A DNA stretch of 64,000 bases from Phaseolus vulgaris (GCF_000499845.2 NC_023755.2:4578087-4642086); one strand, 5' to 3'; positions 47,150 to 60,429 are shown, numbered from the stretch's first letter. Notes: generated by a model not told the origin, from the sequence alone. Made by a program: numbers and translations.

Positions 47150-47770
47150 GAATATTTCAATTTATGACTGTTGAATATAAATATTATTGACATATATTGT
47201 TATTATAATAAATGTTATTTTTTTTTACTTTTGAAAATTGTTTTTATTAATTTAATTTAATAATAACTCACAAATTAATGACTATTGCTCAACAAATAAA
47301 TTTGTGTCCTTATGTGTATATAGTGACCACCTTTTTTATTTTTAGTGACGATTTGTCCTTATGAAAGGTAAATTTTCTTGTATGTATGGAAGGAGACAGA
47401 GAATCTGCTGGAAATCAGTAACAAAGCTAAGGCAGACCCCAATAGAATTGTGGCCTCAGTAGTTATTATAGTTGAATGGATACAACACAATGAAAAGGAC
47501 GTGTGATTCTCGAGATAAAATTCATGTTGAATGAAGAATCATGTGAACCAAAATTTCTGATCCCATGGGGTGGATCTCTCTATATATGCCCAATAAAGAG
47601 AGAGAGAGAAAAATGTTAACCTATTTTATAAACAACAATAAATTAGTTAAAGCTAAGGGTTATACTAGTTTAATATATATATTTATTGGAGTTTATAAAA
47701 TCCTAATATGTTTGAGGTGGCTATTCGTAGGTTTTTTGGGCAGGACAAGTTTATCCATAAGTATTTTTTA
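46357..47770. other. AT-rich spacer with a TA microsatellite
   Basis: There is no gene-like frame. The TA run at 47095-47145 is perfect. Poly-A/T-rich DNA surrounds it. Confidence 0.5.
47095..47145. repeat. (TA)n microsatellite
   Basis: About 25 uninterrupted TA units. Confidence 0.95.
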
Positions 47771-49190
47771 ATTTTTTTTATCAACAAAGAAATAATATAT
47801 ATATATAAGAATCACTTCAGGGATGATTCAACTCATATACAAAAAAATATGAGACGACCTTACATCACAACACCTCCGAATTGACTACTCAAAACTAATC
47901 CTGTCAAAAACCACAACCTCAAACAAGCTAAAGCGAAACAAGACAAATCAGAAAAACAAGACACCAATCAGAATAAGAGAAACAAAGAGAGGGAAATTTA
48001 TAAGTAATCCAAGACCAAACCTTCAATTGAGCCAAAAAAAAGATCTCAGAGTAGTCCAACACTCCATCTTTGAATAAAATCTTGTTCCTATGACTTCAAA
48101 TGTCACTAATTACCACAATCCAAATACTCCCCAACCCTAAGTTGACTGACTCAAGGGCATTACACAACCTGAACTGCAAAAAATGAGAGTGAGAACAAAG
48201 AGGGGCAACCGAAAAAATGCCTAACCACTCATAACAGAGATTCCACACCAACCAGGCTATTCTACAATCAAAAGACAGATGATTTAACTCTTCATTTTTT
48301 ACCCCGCAAAAACAACATAGAGCGCTTTCGACCGCAATCCCACATCTAAGTAAATTAACCTTAGTGACAATCTTATTTTCCAACACCCTCCAAGGCCTTA
48401 ATCCTTAAAAACCAATTAAACATCCCCGACCAGACCCTCTCAAACCCACCTCTAAGCATATTGTATGCCGAATTAACTGAAAACTCTTGAAACTTAACGT
48501 CTGTCCAAACCCACCTGTCAACTTTACCCAAGATAGGGCACGAGTCATGCAATACCTCGAGGAGTTGACTAAGCTGGTCCTTCTCCCAATTAAAAAGACT
48601 TCTTCTCCACACCAAAGACCACTCCTAGACATAGTTTTCCCAAGACCCACAATGTTCCAGCGACACATCTTTCTCAACACAGAGAAAAAAAGCCTTGAAA
48701 ACTTATTCTTCAAGATATCATTACCTATCCACTGGTCCTCCTAGAACTTGATAAATTTCCCATTACCAACTTCCCACTTAAAGCAGTCTTCGAAGTTACT
48801 ACCCCAATTCTCCAATTTCCAAATCTTTTGCAAATCTTTCCACCAAAGGGAAGCATTGTAGACAAACCTGTTCTTCTTCATCTTTCTCCAACCTCCATAT
48901 TTTGACTCTAAAACCTCATTCCACAAACCTCCCTCATAAGACCAGTAACTTCAAATCCATTTACCCAACAAAGCAAAGTTAAAGTTCTTAATATTTACTA
49001 CTCCAAGCACCATCCTGAGACTCGCAAATTTTTCCCCAAGAAACCCAAGAGATTTTTCTCCCTTCAGAACCCCACCCCAGAGAAAGTTCCTCTGAATACT
49101 CACAATCTTTTTCATCAATTAAGAGAATGAACCATGAGATCTGGATCGTCTGAGCAACGTGTATTAATATTTTGTCCAACAACTTTTCTT
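47771..49190 (-). pseudogene. 5'-truncated L1-type LINE, C-terminal part of RT protein
   Basis: On the minus strand the fragment opens near 49190 with a segment containing LSLGWGSEGRKISWVSWGKIC, the plant L1 region downstream of the RT core. LWNEVLESKYGGWR, SLWWKDLQKIW and VGNGKFIKFW-type motifs follow. DRWVWTDVKFQEFSVNSAYNML comes next. The zf-RVT domain is at 48300-48386: NLLRCGI, CCFCGVKNEELNHLSFDC..AWLVW. It ends in GTTGATAAAAAAAA at about 47772, the usual legume L1 3' terminus. Frameshifts separate the blocks near 48390, 48740 and 48930. The RT catalytic core is absent, which is normal for a 5'-truncated insertion. Confidence 0.85.
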
Positions 49191-49399
49191 ACTATAACGT
49201 TTAGTAAGTCTTGCTCATTTTCTCTTCTTTTTTTGTCTTATCTTAACTACACATGAGTGAGTTTTATGATATCACAACACACCTTATAATGTTTATTATC
49301 ATAAAAATATATAAACGCTTAATCATGAAGTCATTTATTAGGTATTGGTTTATCTTTAGACTTAACATCCTTCACGGTGTCAAGCTTGGAGACAAGGAG

Positions 49400-50330
49400 A
49401 AAGTCATCAATTGATGTTGATAGGAGAGGCTGAATAAGGGTGGGATAATATTAGGAGATTACTAGAAGGGGGAGGAATAATCATTACCTAGGAAATATTT
49501 AGAACAAAATTTCTTGAAAAATATTTTCCCAATGATGTGAGGAGAGTAAAATAAATATAATTTATGCAATTAAGACAAGGAAGTATGTCAATAAGGACAA
49601 TATGCTTCTAAGTTTGAAAAGTTAGGAAGTATTCTACTTTTTCTTACACCCATATGAGAGAATGAAGTGCATAGAATTTGATAATGGACTTAGACATGAA
49701 TTGAGAAGAGGAGTATGAATACTAGAAATTTCTGAATTTCCTACACTTATTCACAAGTGTAGATTTCTATAAGACTTTGAAAGTAGTCAAAATAATAAAT
49801 TTACATATTTAGAACCTCGACAAGATAAAAGAAGACATAATAAGGGAAAATCCTACAACCGCCCCTAATGGAAATCCCCACCCTATCAATTTTCTTCAAG
49901 AAACCCAAGTAGGCCTGAAAATAATTAGATTAGGTGTCTAAAATGTGGATAAAATCATTATGCTAAAGAGTGTTATCTTAAAGGACCTGTCTATTTCAAG
50001 TGTGGAAAACCGTATCATGTGTTCTCTGAATGTGGACAATAGAAATCATCTTCCAATCCTTCTACACCTAAGGCAAAACCTATTATAACATAAATAGTCT
50101 ACACCGTGACTAGCTAAGGCTAAAACTACGATCTAATTCAAGGTACATGTTTTACTAAAGGTAAAACTTTATATGTACTGTATGACTCAGACGCCATTCA
50201 TTTATTCATTTCTAATGATTCTTTCAAACATCTTGAATTGCCAATCTCCTTTCTAGATGTTAGTTTGGTTATTTCCACACCCTCAAGTAAATATATAACT
50301 ACTCTTTAGAGTAGAGGATATAATAGTATA
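49400..50330 (+). pseudogene. Gypsy gag-protease relic
   Basis: Readable in pieces: a FLKNIFP-type capsid segment (~49510), a QYASKFEKL segment (~49598), then zinc-knuckle remnants (C-L-K-C-G near 49930 and F-K-C-G-K-P-Y-H-V-F-S-E-C near 50000). A protease segment at 50130-50330 reads TCFTKGKTLYVLYDSDA with LELPISFLDVSLV. The active site is D-S-D where D-S-G is expected. Stops are frequent. No LTRs or pol downstream were found. Confidence 0.7.
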
Positions 50331-51460
50331 GTTTTTTTAATATTGGTTCTTTACAACTGTTCTAAATTTGCTTGAACAATTTTAATTATTTATATATCAA
50401 TTCAAGATAATTTTGAATTTATTTATACAATTAGTTAAATTAGATGTTGATTCAAAGAATAATGAACTTTTTTTTAATTTGTATTTATGATGTAATAGTA
50501 AATTGTACTTGATTGTGTTATGCATGGTTTGTTTGATCCTTGAATGAATGTTAAAAGGTAATCATACAACCTAACCAATATAAAAAAGACACCTATGACA
50601 ATAGTTATTGTATCACCATTGTATATCACTTTCAACCACCATTGTTATAACTATAACATCACTCAAATATTGACTAAAATTTTAAACAAAAAAGAAAAAA
50701 ATGAACACAAACATGATTCTACAAGAAACTGTTCACACGTTTAAGGACAATTTTTGTGGACATACAATGCAAATTCTAAACTGTTTTAATTTTTTTTTAA
50801 TGACCATGGTTTTGAAAGACAAAACAAATTCTACACTACCTAATATATAAAAGTTGATCTTAATTTAGATAAATTGCAGCTGAAAATAGCTTTTGACTAA
50901 ATTTTAAGCCGATTCTAGGAGAGGGTTTTACTTTCTAATCATGAAAAATGAACAATGGAATGATAATAATATATAGAATATGATAAAAAGTTAATAAATG
51001 AAAATGAATGAAAATGATGAGAGATATTTAGATAAAAAAAAAAGTTGAAGAGTGAAGGGTGGGGAAGACATAGTTGTCAATATCGAAGAAAAGGAAGCAA
51101 GGTGTGTGAGGGTGAGGGTTGTAAGTGTGTGGTATGTTTTGTGGTTTGTTTAGGGTCCATGCATAATTGGTGAGGTGCGTCACGTCAGATTCAGAAACCT
51201 CCAGCACCCACAATGCGTACTAAACTCCACAACCTATCTACACCCATAATTCGACACATACCAATAGGGAATAGTGTACATTAACCACTTTCTTTCTCTT
51301 AATTTTATAAATCAACCCTAAATTTATGCCAAAACATATCTCTATAATAATGAATAGGATAATATTATATATATATATATATATAATATTATAAGATAAT
51401 TTATATACATTATTGAAATAAATTTTTGAGATAAATTTACCATAGAGTAATATTATAAAT

Positions 51461-51771
51461 AAATTATTAAATAAAAAATAGTTTTAGAGACTTAAAAATA
51501 ATTAGTTATTATATTAATTAAATTAGATATTATTTTATTGACTAAAAAATTATTAATATCTAAAATTAATTTTAAATTGATATCTAATTAACTACCTCTA
51601 AAGTACTAAAAAATTAATAGTTAATTAAATAAAATTAGTTTATAAATTTTATAAATTTTAAAAATTAGTTTAAATATTAATAATTTTTTAATTTATAAAA
51701 TAATATCTAATTTAATTAATATAATAATTAATTTTGTTTTATGTTTAAAATTATTTTTTATTTAATAATTT
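51461..51771. mobile_element. AT-rich foldback MITE remnant
   Basis: An inverted repeat of about 310 bp. AAATTATTAAATAAAAAATAG on the left pairs with ATTTTTTATTTAATAATTT on the right, and the arms include TTAGATATTATTTTA and its complement. The wording is similar to the 125-505 family but with every GC-rich position lost. Clear termini are not preserved. Confidence 0.55.
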
Positions 51772-53917
51772 TTTTAATGTTAAAATAGATAGGGGATTGG
51801 ATAAGGTAAGTTAACTGTATCAAAGAATTAACTTCAGTTTGGAAAATTGGTTTTAGAAGAAATATACGTCCAAATTGAAATGAGTGATAGTTTATAAACA
51901 TTGTTTGTATTTAAAATTTACTTAGACAAGTTTTTATATAAGCTAAAATAAGAAAAGAATTTAAACGAAAATTTCCATAGATCAAAATTAACTTATACAA
52001 AAGATTATAAAATTTTTAAAACTTGATATTGGAAAGTTAGTCTAACCCTTATAATTACTCTATGGAACACTTTTTAAAAGTAAATGAGTCTTATCCCTTA
52101 GGTTTTAGCAGGAGGTTGGTTTCATTACATATAAAAATCTCATTATCATATACCAAAAGGGATAATGATTAGGATAAAGTGAAAGAGTGTGAAAGAAAAG
52201 TATATATAATTATATTGTGTATAGTTTTTAGGGTTTATCTAAAACGTGTCAGAAATGTAAAGGAAGTTATATGAAGAATATGGTTTTGTGTGGAATGTGG
52301 AATAGACCTTAGATTGCATGGGTGGAGACAGAATGCATGGGGGTTCCACAACACACCCAAGAGTCGCCATAGACATGTCTCCATAGATCAGTAGCATCAA
52401 TTATAATGATCGATTGGACAAGCCAGAGAGAGAGGAGACATATTCTCACTTCAAACGGATCAGGTGCACCAAAATTCAATAATGTTATTCATATAATAAT
52501 AATAATAACTTTCTATTATATTATTTCTTATGTTGCAACATTTTTTTTTTCTTTTCACTCTATCCTTTCACTATACTTTATGGTTAAATAATATATAATG
52601 TTTATGTTTGGTGGAAAAAAACTCAGTTTGAATGTACCAAACATTCCAATGTTGATTTTTCATAATCTTTTTTTCTTTCGGTCGTTATCTCATCTTTGCT
52701 TAGTTTGAAGTAAAATAAATTTACAAAATATTTTAAAAAACAGCAACAAATACCCACTCTTTCTCTTGTTTAATTTTGTTTCTTTTCCATAAACCCTTTG
52801 TTTTTATGTGGAAAAAAAAAAAAAACTTTCATTGTTTCTTATGAGACCGATCGATGTGATTATTAACTTCGGGTAACAATTTTACTTTTTTTTTTTACTT
52901 CTATGTATGTTTTCTATTTAATTTGTTGTGTAGTTCTTGTGTTATTTTTAGTTAGTTTTCGTAGTTAGTTTTTTGTTATACTTGGATTCGTGTACAATGA
53001 TTAGCTTATGCTTACGAGATATGCTACAATTACATAGAAGAAATTACTCTCTTGTTTCTTGTATTAAGTGAATTGGTAAAAGGAGTTGATAGGGAAATTC
53101 ATTTATCAATATTTATTATGTTTCTAACACATCTAATAATAAAATTTAAGTATATTGATTGAATATGTTTCTTACTATAAAAATTTATGTAAAAATAAAT
53201 AAATTAAATTTTAACGCAAAATTTATGTAAATTAGTTGAATATTGAATATTAAGTAAATTGTCATTAATAAAAAAATAAATTTATTACAAAAATAGTTTT
53301 AAAAACTTAATAAAAGTTGTCCTGTGCATAATGGTAGGTAAATGCACCTTTGTTGTATTACATCCCATGCTCATCCCATACCCCATCCAATATATATAAC
53401 CTATTTTATTGTAGATGGGTTAAGATATTCCTAATCCCTAAAATCTCCATAGTTATTGATTTGAATAAATTAATTTTGTATAAAGTTTATTGAAAAATAG
53501 AAGAACTAGTACACATTATATAATAACTATCTTCTAGATGTTTTAATAAAAAAATTTACAAAGATTTTTTCATAAGATCTGTGTAAAATGTTTTAAAATG
53601 GATATATCCATTTTTTTTTCAAATAACTCTTTAAATGTTCCACTATAATTACTATACTTATAATAATTATAGTTTAATTATCATTCTTGACTTTCCTTGA
53701 GATAAACAATATAATTATTCTTTTCTATCTTCTTAGTGGTCACTTAGCTACTTCTGATTTAGAGAGAATTTGAAAAACACTCATTACAAAGTGTTAAACT
53801 TCCATAAGTAAAATATTTATAAAAGATTCATTTTTATCTTAAGTTATAAAGTATGTATTATCTTATGTTTTCTATTTTATCGTAAAGTGTTTACAGTACA
53901 AAAAAAAATAATTATCA

Positions 53918-54380
53918 ACGGATTTTTATCTGCATATAAAAATTTATAGGTAAATTTAACATTATTTACGAATATTACCTATGGATCTAAATCCGTAGGT
54001 AAATTTGATATTTTCTACGAAATATTACATACAAATATGAATTTGTAAGTAAATTTAATATTATCTATAGATATTTATTTGTAAATATATTTTACATTAT
54101 CCACAAATTTTACCCACAAATCTATATCCATAAATAAATTTAATAATATTAATAATATGAATAATATTAATAAAATTAATAATTTTTATATTATTAATAA
54201 TATTAATAATCATAATATAATCATATGACAACAAAATTTATTTAATATAGTGGTTAAAGTTGCTTTAGTCACTTGAGGAATTTGGCTTTGAACCATATTG
54301 TTTGTAAGTAAATTACCTATGAATCTTTTTCTGTGGATAATTCGTAGCCAAATCGATTTTTTCTTGCAATGACGTGTAAC
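53918..54380. repeat. Degenerate inverted-repeat zone, possible DNA transposon end
   Basis: Repeats of TTACCTATGGAT / ATCCGTAGGTAA and TAAATTTAATATTATC words in both orientations are followed by ATTAATAAT-rich sequence. The right side has TTACCTATGAATC and ends near TTTTTTCTTGCAATG. The subterminal-repeat style suggests a decayed DNA transposon; termini are unproven. Confidence 0.4.
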
Positions 54381-54561
54381 ATTTTTGCTAGTAAAGATCA
54401 AATATTTTTTTGATATAAAACATGTTCATTTTGTTAAAAAAAATATGAAATCATGTTGGTCAACCTATATTGTTTGTAGATATTTTCATAAACTATAATT
54501 TTTTGCTTCGTAGAAGTGTCTTGTCTTATAAATTTATCTATATCAAAATTTAGGTAAACGG

Positions 54562-54780
54562 ATTTTTTTTATCAACAAAGAATAAATAATATTAAAGTAG
54601 AACATTTAAGAGAAGTTCTGACCCGTATATAAAAACTGAACTGATTATCTCTTAATTCCTTACATATTCTAACCAGCTCCCAACCTTAATACACCCTAAC
54701 AAAATTTATAACGATAAACTAACCCATTAAGTCTCAAAAATTTACCTAAGTATAGTGTCCTTCCTTACAATTGTCTGAAA
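54562..54780 (-). mobile_element. Short LINE 3'-end fragment
   Basis: On the minus strand this ends TTCTTTGTTGATAAAAAAAAT, the same 3' terminus as the LINE at 47771. Upstream is a non-coding 3' tail of about 200 bp. It is a strongly 5'-truncated insertion. Confidence 0.5.
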
Positions 54781-54793
54781 TAGCAATAACAAT

Positions 54794-55175
54794 CACTACA
54801 AGAAAATCATGAAATAGAAACCAATTTTAGAAATAAAAAATAATTAGTTGCTATAGTGACTAAATTAGAGACCATTTTAGGAACTAAATAAATTTTTGGT
54901 TTGTAAATTAGTTTCTATTATTGTTAAATAGTTTCTAAATTGGTATCTAATTAGCTACCAAGGTTTTAACTACCAATTATTTAGATTCTAAATTTGGTAG
55001 CAAAAACCTTGGTTGCTAATTAGATACCAATTGAGAAACCATTTAACAATAATAGAAACTAATTTAGAAACCAATTTTTTTTAGTTTCTAAAATGGTCTC
55101 TAATTTAGTTACTATTGCAACTAATTATTTTGGTGTCTAAAAATTGATTTCTAGTTGATGATTTTCTTATAGTGA
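54794..55175. mobile_element. Palindromic CACTA-type MITE, copy 2
   Basis: A 382-bp inverted repeat with ends CACTACAAGAAAATCATG and the complement of CACTATAAGAAAATCATC, flanked by a perfect AAT duplication (54791-54793, 55176-55178). It is closely similar to copy 1 throughout. There is no coding capacity. The transcript would fold into a ~180-bp hairpin. Confidence 0.9.
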
Positions 55176-55178
55176 ATA

Positions 55179-57429
55179 GACAACAATGTTTAACAAAAAT
55201 AAGAAAAATGAAAACAGAAACAAATATTCCTTTTGCTATTATAGTTTGCATAATTTTCCTTTGATAGTCTCCATTGTGGATGTTTAAACCTGATTGTTGG
55301 AAGACCAAATTGAAAAAAAAGTGGTACAGAATGGTAGACATTTGATATGATTTATGTTGTTCCAGTGTGAGAAAAACAAAATTTGCAGTGCTTGGATATT
55401 TAGACATGCAAATAGTTACTTGACAAACACTTAATATATTGCATTTATATTAAGTAGATCCTTAGGAAAACCAATGTTAATATTTAGTCATAGATATATT
55501 CAACATACCTTTTGCACATTGTACCCAGATTGAATAAGAGAACCTGACTATAGGTATCTTATGTGTTAGACATACCTAAGCATTTAGTTGTGCCCTACAA
55601 AAAATATCTTGTACATCTACTTTCCCTTTCTTGAAAATGATCTGATTCATATGACACCATATCATCCAAACCATTGTTATCTACACTTCCTTCCATATTT
55701 TTTTTATCATTTAGTTCAAATAGATGAAAATGATGAAAGTGCTGCATTAACTCCTTTTGATGTATTGAATGAATCCCAACCAAAGCATCACACATATACC
55801 AGGCGATGTATGATTTTTTACAACCTAACAAGAGGTGTGATAGTTGCCTCTTCAAGAAGACATAATACACAAGTACTATTAGTTAACCTTACCCCCCTAT
55901 GTAATAACTGTACTTTAGTTGGGTGTCATGCTACATGTTGAGCAGTAGGAGACACCTTTGTAATCCAAAAATGTAGAGTAACCGCTTACTCATTGTGTTG
56001 CAAAATTTTATTGTTAAGACATTTGTTTTCTTTTTCTATATATTAACCATTGCGTCAGTATACTTAGTCGATGCTTATTGTTATGTCAATCAATATTCAT
56101 ACCTATTTCTAGGTTGTACCACGCCTATTTTCTTAGTTTACATAATTGTTCCCCATATCCTAGTTGAATTAGAATATGCTCCATATCTCTTATTTTTTTA
56201 GATGAATTTGAATAGGTGTAGGTAATCTATTGTATATAGGTTTTTGCACTGAAATGTTGCAATTCGTTGTGTAATTTTGAACAGATTGTGTTTGTTTGCA
56301 CAATTGAGCCAATGTTGTAAAATTCATTAAAAATAGGTAGAAATTTATTTTTTATCCATTTTTTTGTGATTACTTCATTTAGTGTATATTTAATAGAGGA
56401 GTCCTTAAATTTCATAGAATAATAATAGATTTTGTGATGAAAAAAATTAGTAGGAAATTTTTAAATGTTTAGAGTTTTTGATATAAAGGTTGGATTGAGA
56501 TACGTTAAAAATGAAAGTTGCTCGAAAAGGATTGAGCCACCCAATTTTTCAAAATTCAATAATTTATTATTATTATCATCATTTTAGTATTTTTTTAGGC
56601 ATTTTTTAGGTATTTTAGTCGTTTAGTTCACATATCTACACTTGTCAGAAAATTCTAAATATTTTGTGGTGTTTCCTTGTATTAATTACAAATTTATCAA
56701 ACCATTACTTAAGGTTAAATTTGAAATTAAGCAGAAAACTTTGCATGAGGGAGGATGGGAAACAACAAGTTTTCATTGTTGGCTTGCAATAATATAGAAT
56801 ATCCAGAAAGAGAACACTCTCTTCCGAATAATCTGGACCATGAAAGGAAACCTATGTCCCCAAACTACTGTCCACGAATGAAAACCTTTGTCCCCAAATT
56901 ACAATCCATGAAAGGAAAGCTCAATCTCCAAATTACAGTCCATGAAAGGAAACCTCCGTCCTCAATTAAACTCAAGGAAGTTACTCACTATGTAAGGATA
57001 TAATACAAATTGACTACACACGAATGTGAAAGATTAGGATCCTAACCAAAACAAAATAAAAGTTGAACATAACCAAAACAAAAACCAAAACCCTAAATTA
57101 CATAGATGAAAGAGCGAGTGAGGTAGAGACATGAGGGATAGATAACAATGTACCTAGAGTGGGTGAGAACATCCAGTGTTGTGTAATGAAGGATAGACGA
57201 CAATTTACCTGATGGACGACAGTGAGAATGTCCAGTGTTGTTCAGGTGAGAAGTATGAAAGAACGTGCGGTGAGAAGGTGCAAGTGAGGGAGAATGCACG
57301 GGGAGACCCAATGTGAAGGTGCATTTTTTTAGTCACGAGAAAGGGGAGAAGAAAAACTTTTCCCACAAAATTTGATTTTGTTTATATTTTATTTCAAGTT
57401 TTTTTAACCCATGAGGCCACACGTAGATA
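55179..57429. other. AT-rich stretch, no recognised gene
   Basis: The longest open frame (55588-55941, 117 codons) has no recognisable motif and odd composition. A short direct repeat based on CATGAAAGGAAACC occurs at 56838-56955. The part 57000-57350 is a non-coding GA-rich region, possibly belonging to the DNA transposon end that follows. Confidence 0.45.
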
Positions 57430-57610
57430 ATCGTAGCTTGAAGTATCAACGCTTTTATAATTGTGGCTTAAAGTATCAACAATTTTATAGTTGTGGATTC
57501 TTATAGTCTTTAAGCCACATCTAAAAAATTGTGGTTTTTACTATGTTTAGACAATATTTTTATACCCGTGGCCTATTTTAGCATTGCCTAAAGTAAAAAA
57601 TGTTGTAGTG
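57430..57610. mobile_element. Right end of a decayed CACTA-type element
   Basis: The sequence ends TGTTGTAGTG, the complement of CACTACAACA. It is preceded by repeated TTGTGGCTTAAAG / CTTTAAGCCACA words in both orientations, a subterminal-repeat pattern. The matching left end was not found, so the extent is unknown. Confidence 0.5.
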
Positions 57611-58096
57611 CCTCTTTGAAAATGTCTAGTAGGTTGAGCACCACTGAGACCCCTAACATAAAAAGATTGTCTAACATGTTTAACACGTGAGACTGTCTAG
57701 CATGTGTTACATATTTATACCATCTAGTAAGTTTAACTCTGATAAATTGTCTAACAAGTGTAATACTGCAAGACCGTCTAACGGGTTTAATCTCAATAAA
57801 CCATCAAACATGTGTATATTTGAATTTGCACATGAAGTATCTCTATTATAAAACTTAGCACACCTTATTATGTTTATTATCATTAAAGCCTTCAAATATG
57901 TACTTATCCTCTTAAGATCATATAGTGGGGTATTAGACTATCTAACACTTATTAGATCGCCTAGTGTATTAATAGTACTTGGACAAATTTGGGCATGACT
58001 TCTAGTGTTTTTTGGCTATTTTTTAAAGCCTAAATCAAGGCCCAAAGGAAGCTCACATTTGCCTTTATAAAAACATACAAGAATTACAAAAGAAAC

Positions 58097-58984
58097 TGTA
58101 CCGCCCTGGTAGTCGGAAGTGATGACGTTGCATCAAGCTATTGTATAGGCGTGTTGATGGGACGCCTGGCTGGCAGAAGGGAAGGAAGTCGGGGGGCTCG
58201 TGTAGTCGCCAGTTATTAAGTTGGCGTGCTCCGATCTCCAGCGCACCAGAACCGGCGGTCACCGGGTTAAAGATGAAGTCGCCAGATGTAAACCCAGGCG
58301 ACCAAGTGATTAGAGATCGTCGAAACAAGGACATCGCCGGAGATGAAGGCAGATAGACATTTCCCAGCTGGCCAGAGGATGAGGTCGGGGGACAGCTTGC
58401 TTGAGCATACACGGTGAAACAGGTGGTGCAGATCATGAAGGCGGCCGGCGAGACCACAGGGAAGGTGTGTACGAAGGCACCCGAACTCGCCATCCAGAAG
58501 AGATCGCACTCCAAGGCATTTATGCACTGAGTATACCATGCGTAAGTAACTTAGCCAAAGAAGAGTCAGAAGTAGCGCCCAAGTCAAGGATGCTCCAGAT
58601 GATGGCACGTGTACAGCTGGATGCGAGCCACGTGTCCAGATGTGTAACTGCCAGGAGAGAGAAAGTGTCCAGGTATATAAGAGTTCTCAACGAACTTCTG
58701 AGGTACGCGCGTTCAGATTTTCTTCTTTACGCTTGCGAGTCTTGAGTACACTGAGAGAGAACTGGTCACGGTTCCTTAGAGTTCTTAAGTCTTACTCTTG
58801 AGTAATTGGTGGTTCAGTCACTGACTTGGGCGTTGGAGTGCGATCGGCCGCAGCGGCGCCGTTTCGTCTTTTGCAGGTTCTTGAGGTGGATCGCGGCGGA
58901 GGGCGGAGGCAAACACGGCGCATACGTCGATCCAAGTTTGACGAGGCAAAGCTCCAGCGTTTTGGTCAACAGGCAGGATCATCA
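58097..58984 (+). repeat. 5' LTR of element D
   Basis: It starts TGTACCGCCCTGG after a sharp change in composition and ends GGATCATCA just before the primer site, giving TG...CA ends and 888 bp. The partner LTR is beyond the window. Confidence 0.75.
58674..58680 (+). promoter_or_regulatory. TATA box in the LTR of element D
   Basis: TATATAA lies in an otherwise GC-rich LTR, about 310 bp before its end. That is a plausible position for the promoter defining the U3/R border. Confidence 0.6.
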
Positions 58985-59001
58985 GGCGCCCACCGTGGGG
59001 C
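58985..59001 (+). other. Primer binding site of element D
   Basis: GGCGCCCACCGTGGGGC directly follows the LTR. This sequence (with a preceding T in many copies) is the usual primer site in Tat-type plant Gypsy elements. Confidence 0.75.
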
Positions 59002-59393
59002 CGTGTAAAACCTGTTCCCATCCACAGTGTGAGTTCGTGGAGGTTTCTGCAGTTTCTGTGTGGTTGTGTGCTGGTGCAACCCTTGTCCGCTGTTCATCTA
59101 GGTTTTGTTCGGTAATTTCGCGTTTTCCACCGTTCGTTTGGATTTTTGTTCGGTTAGGTGAAGTTTTCTGCTGCTTACGCGAGATTTGTTCGGTGAGATC
59201 TGAGTTCTTTGGCTCGTTTGGATTTTCGTGGAAGAAGTGCTGGTTTTTGGTGGAGTTGCGGGTTTCTGTGGAAGTTTTCTGGGTTCTTGAGGTTTCTTTC
59301 GAAGTTTCGCGAAGTTCTGACCGATTGATCGCTGAATCGATCGTCGCTGAAGGAGGTGTTGTTCATTGCACTCTGTGATTTGCCAAGTTTTCA
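59002..59393 (+). other. Untranslated leader of element D
   Basis: A G/T-rich stretch of about 390 bp between primer site and first gag ATG, with repeated GGTTTCTG / TTTTCTG words. The frames crossing it are not conserved-looking. Confidence 0.5.
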
Positions 59394-60429
59394 TGAGAAA
59401 AATGAGAAGCAACCGTTCAAGTCCAGTTGCGCCCGTTGCTGCTGAAGGCGCCATACGCAGATGATGTTGTCAGGAGGATCAGACGCCGTGTACTGCAAGA
59501 TGTTTGTGAGCACACTCCAGGGAACGGCGCTGGAATGGTTTGTGAGCCTGCCTACGGGTCACATTACCAACTTCCAACAGTTTTCGAAGATCTTCGTCGA
59601 GCAGTACATAGTGAACAAGGCACCGCCCAGGGTGTCTTACGATCTGTTCGACATAAGGCAGTATCAGGGAGAGTCCCTCAGGGACTACCTGAATCGTTTT
59701 GGGGCGCAGATGGTCCGCTCGCCAGCCAAAGACGAAGAAATGCTGGTCTACGCATTCAAGAAGGGCATGCTGCCGGGACCATTCTGCGAGGCATTGATCA
59801 GGGCTCACCCTGCCACATTTGCTGAGGTCAGGCGACTTGCGGTGGCTCACATCGCCGATGAAAGTGAGGTCGCCGAGAAGAGGGGAAGCGTGGCACCCGC
59901 TAGGCCACGTGCCCGGACCAGGATCTAGCCCCAGAGGGTGCTAGAGACAGCAGCGGCCAGGAGGGATCAGAGGACTCGCCATCCTTATGATCCAAGGAAG
60001 AACAAGGGTAAGGGCCAGGGGCGCCCTCAACCAGCACGCCGGGAGTACAATCGCCCGCCTAAGCACAAGTTTGTCATGGGATTGGCGGATCTGATCGCCA
60101 TTCCCAATATATCAGCTAGGTTGAAGGCGCTCGAGAAGGTGGGCGAAAAGGTGCTGGGACCAAAGCCAGACGCCTGGTGCGAGTTCCACCAGGGCTTTGG
60201 CCACACCGTGGATTCATGCTTGGCTTTAGGATACCAGCTCGACGATTTGGTCAAGAGCGGGTTCCTGAATGATTATCTGCTGGATAGAGGACGGGGGGCG
60301 CGTCGAGCTCCCAACCAGCAGGTGGTGAGGCTCAGCAGCATGAGATGCCAACCCACGGAGAAATCCACGCCATTGCAGGAGGTTTCTCGAGTGGTGGATG
60401 CACCGCGTCACAGAGGAAGAAGTACGTGA
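59394..60429 (+). pseudogene. Element D gag, internally deleted
   Basis: The probable start is at 59394 (MRKMRSNRSSPVAP), running into a stop at about 59463. The capsid part then reads on in another frame from 59461: CKMFVSTLQGTALEWFVSLP, FVEQYIV, YQGESLRDYLNRF, with AFKKGMLPG, the retrotransposon gag domain. The first half of that domain is missing. A TAG at 59926-59928 separates it from the same-frame C-part, which is basic (PYDPRKNKGKGQGRPQP). That part carries a zinc-knuckle variant C-E-F-H-Q-G-F-G-H-T-V-D-S-C typical of the lineage. A slip in the G6 tract 60293-60298 probably explains the change to the pol frame. Confidence 0.8.

Larger units (their letters stand above)
50331..54561. other. 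AT-rich stretch with foldback remnants, no gene recognised
   Basis: Nothing protein-like was found. It contains the foldback at 51461-51771 and a repeat-rich palindromic zone at 53918-54380. Less AT-biased patches at 51040-51250 and 52300-52460 could belong to a host non-coding region, but I see no supporting signal. Confidence 0.5.

Noticed and set aside
55588..55941. 117-codon open frame
   Set aside because: No motif, unusual composition and surrounding DNA without gene signals. An overlapping frame of similar length exists on the other strand.
58141..58745. Overlapping 71-149 codon frames in the start of element D
   Set aside because: They lie in the LTR, where GC-rich sequence gives long chance frames. 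None has a domain.
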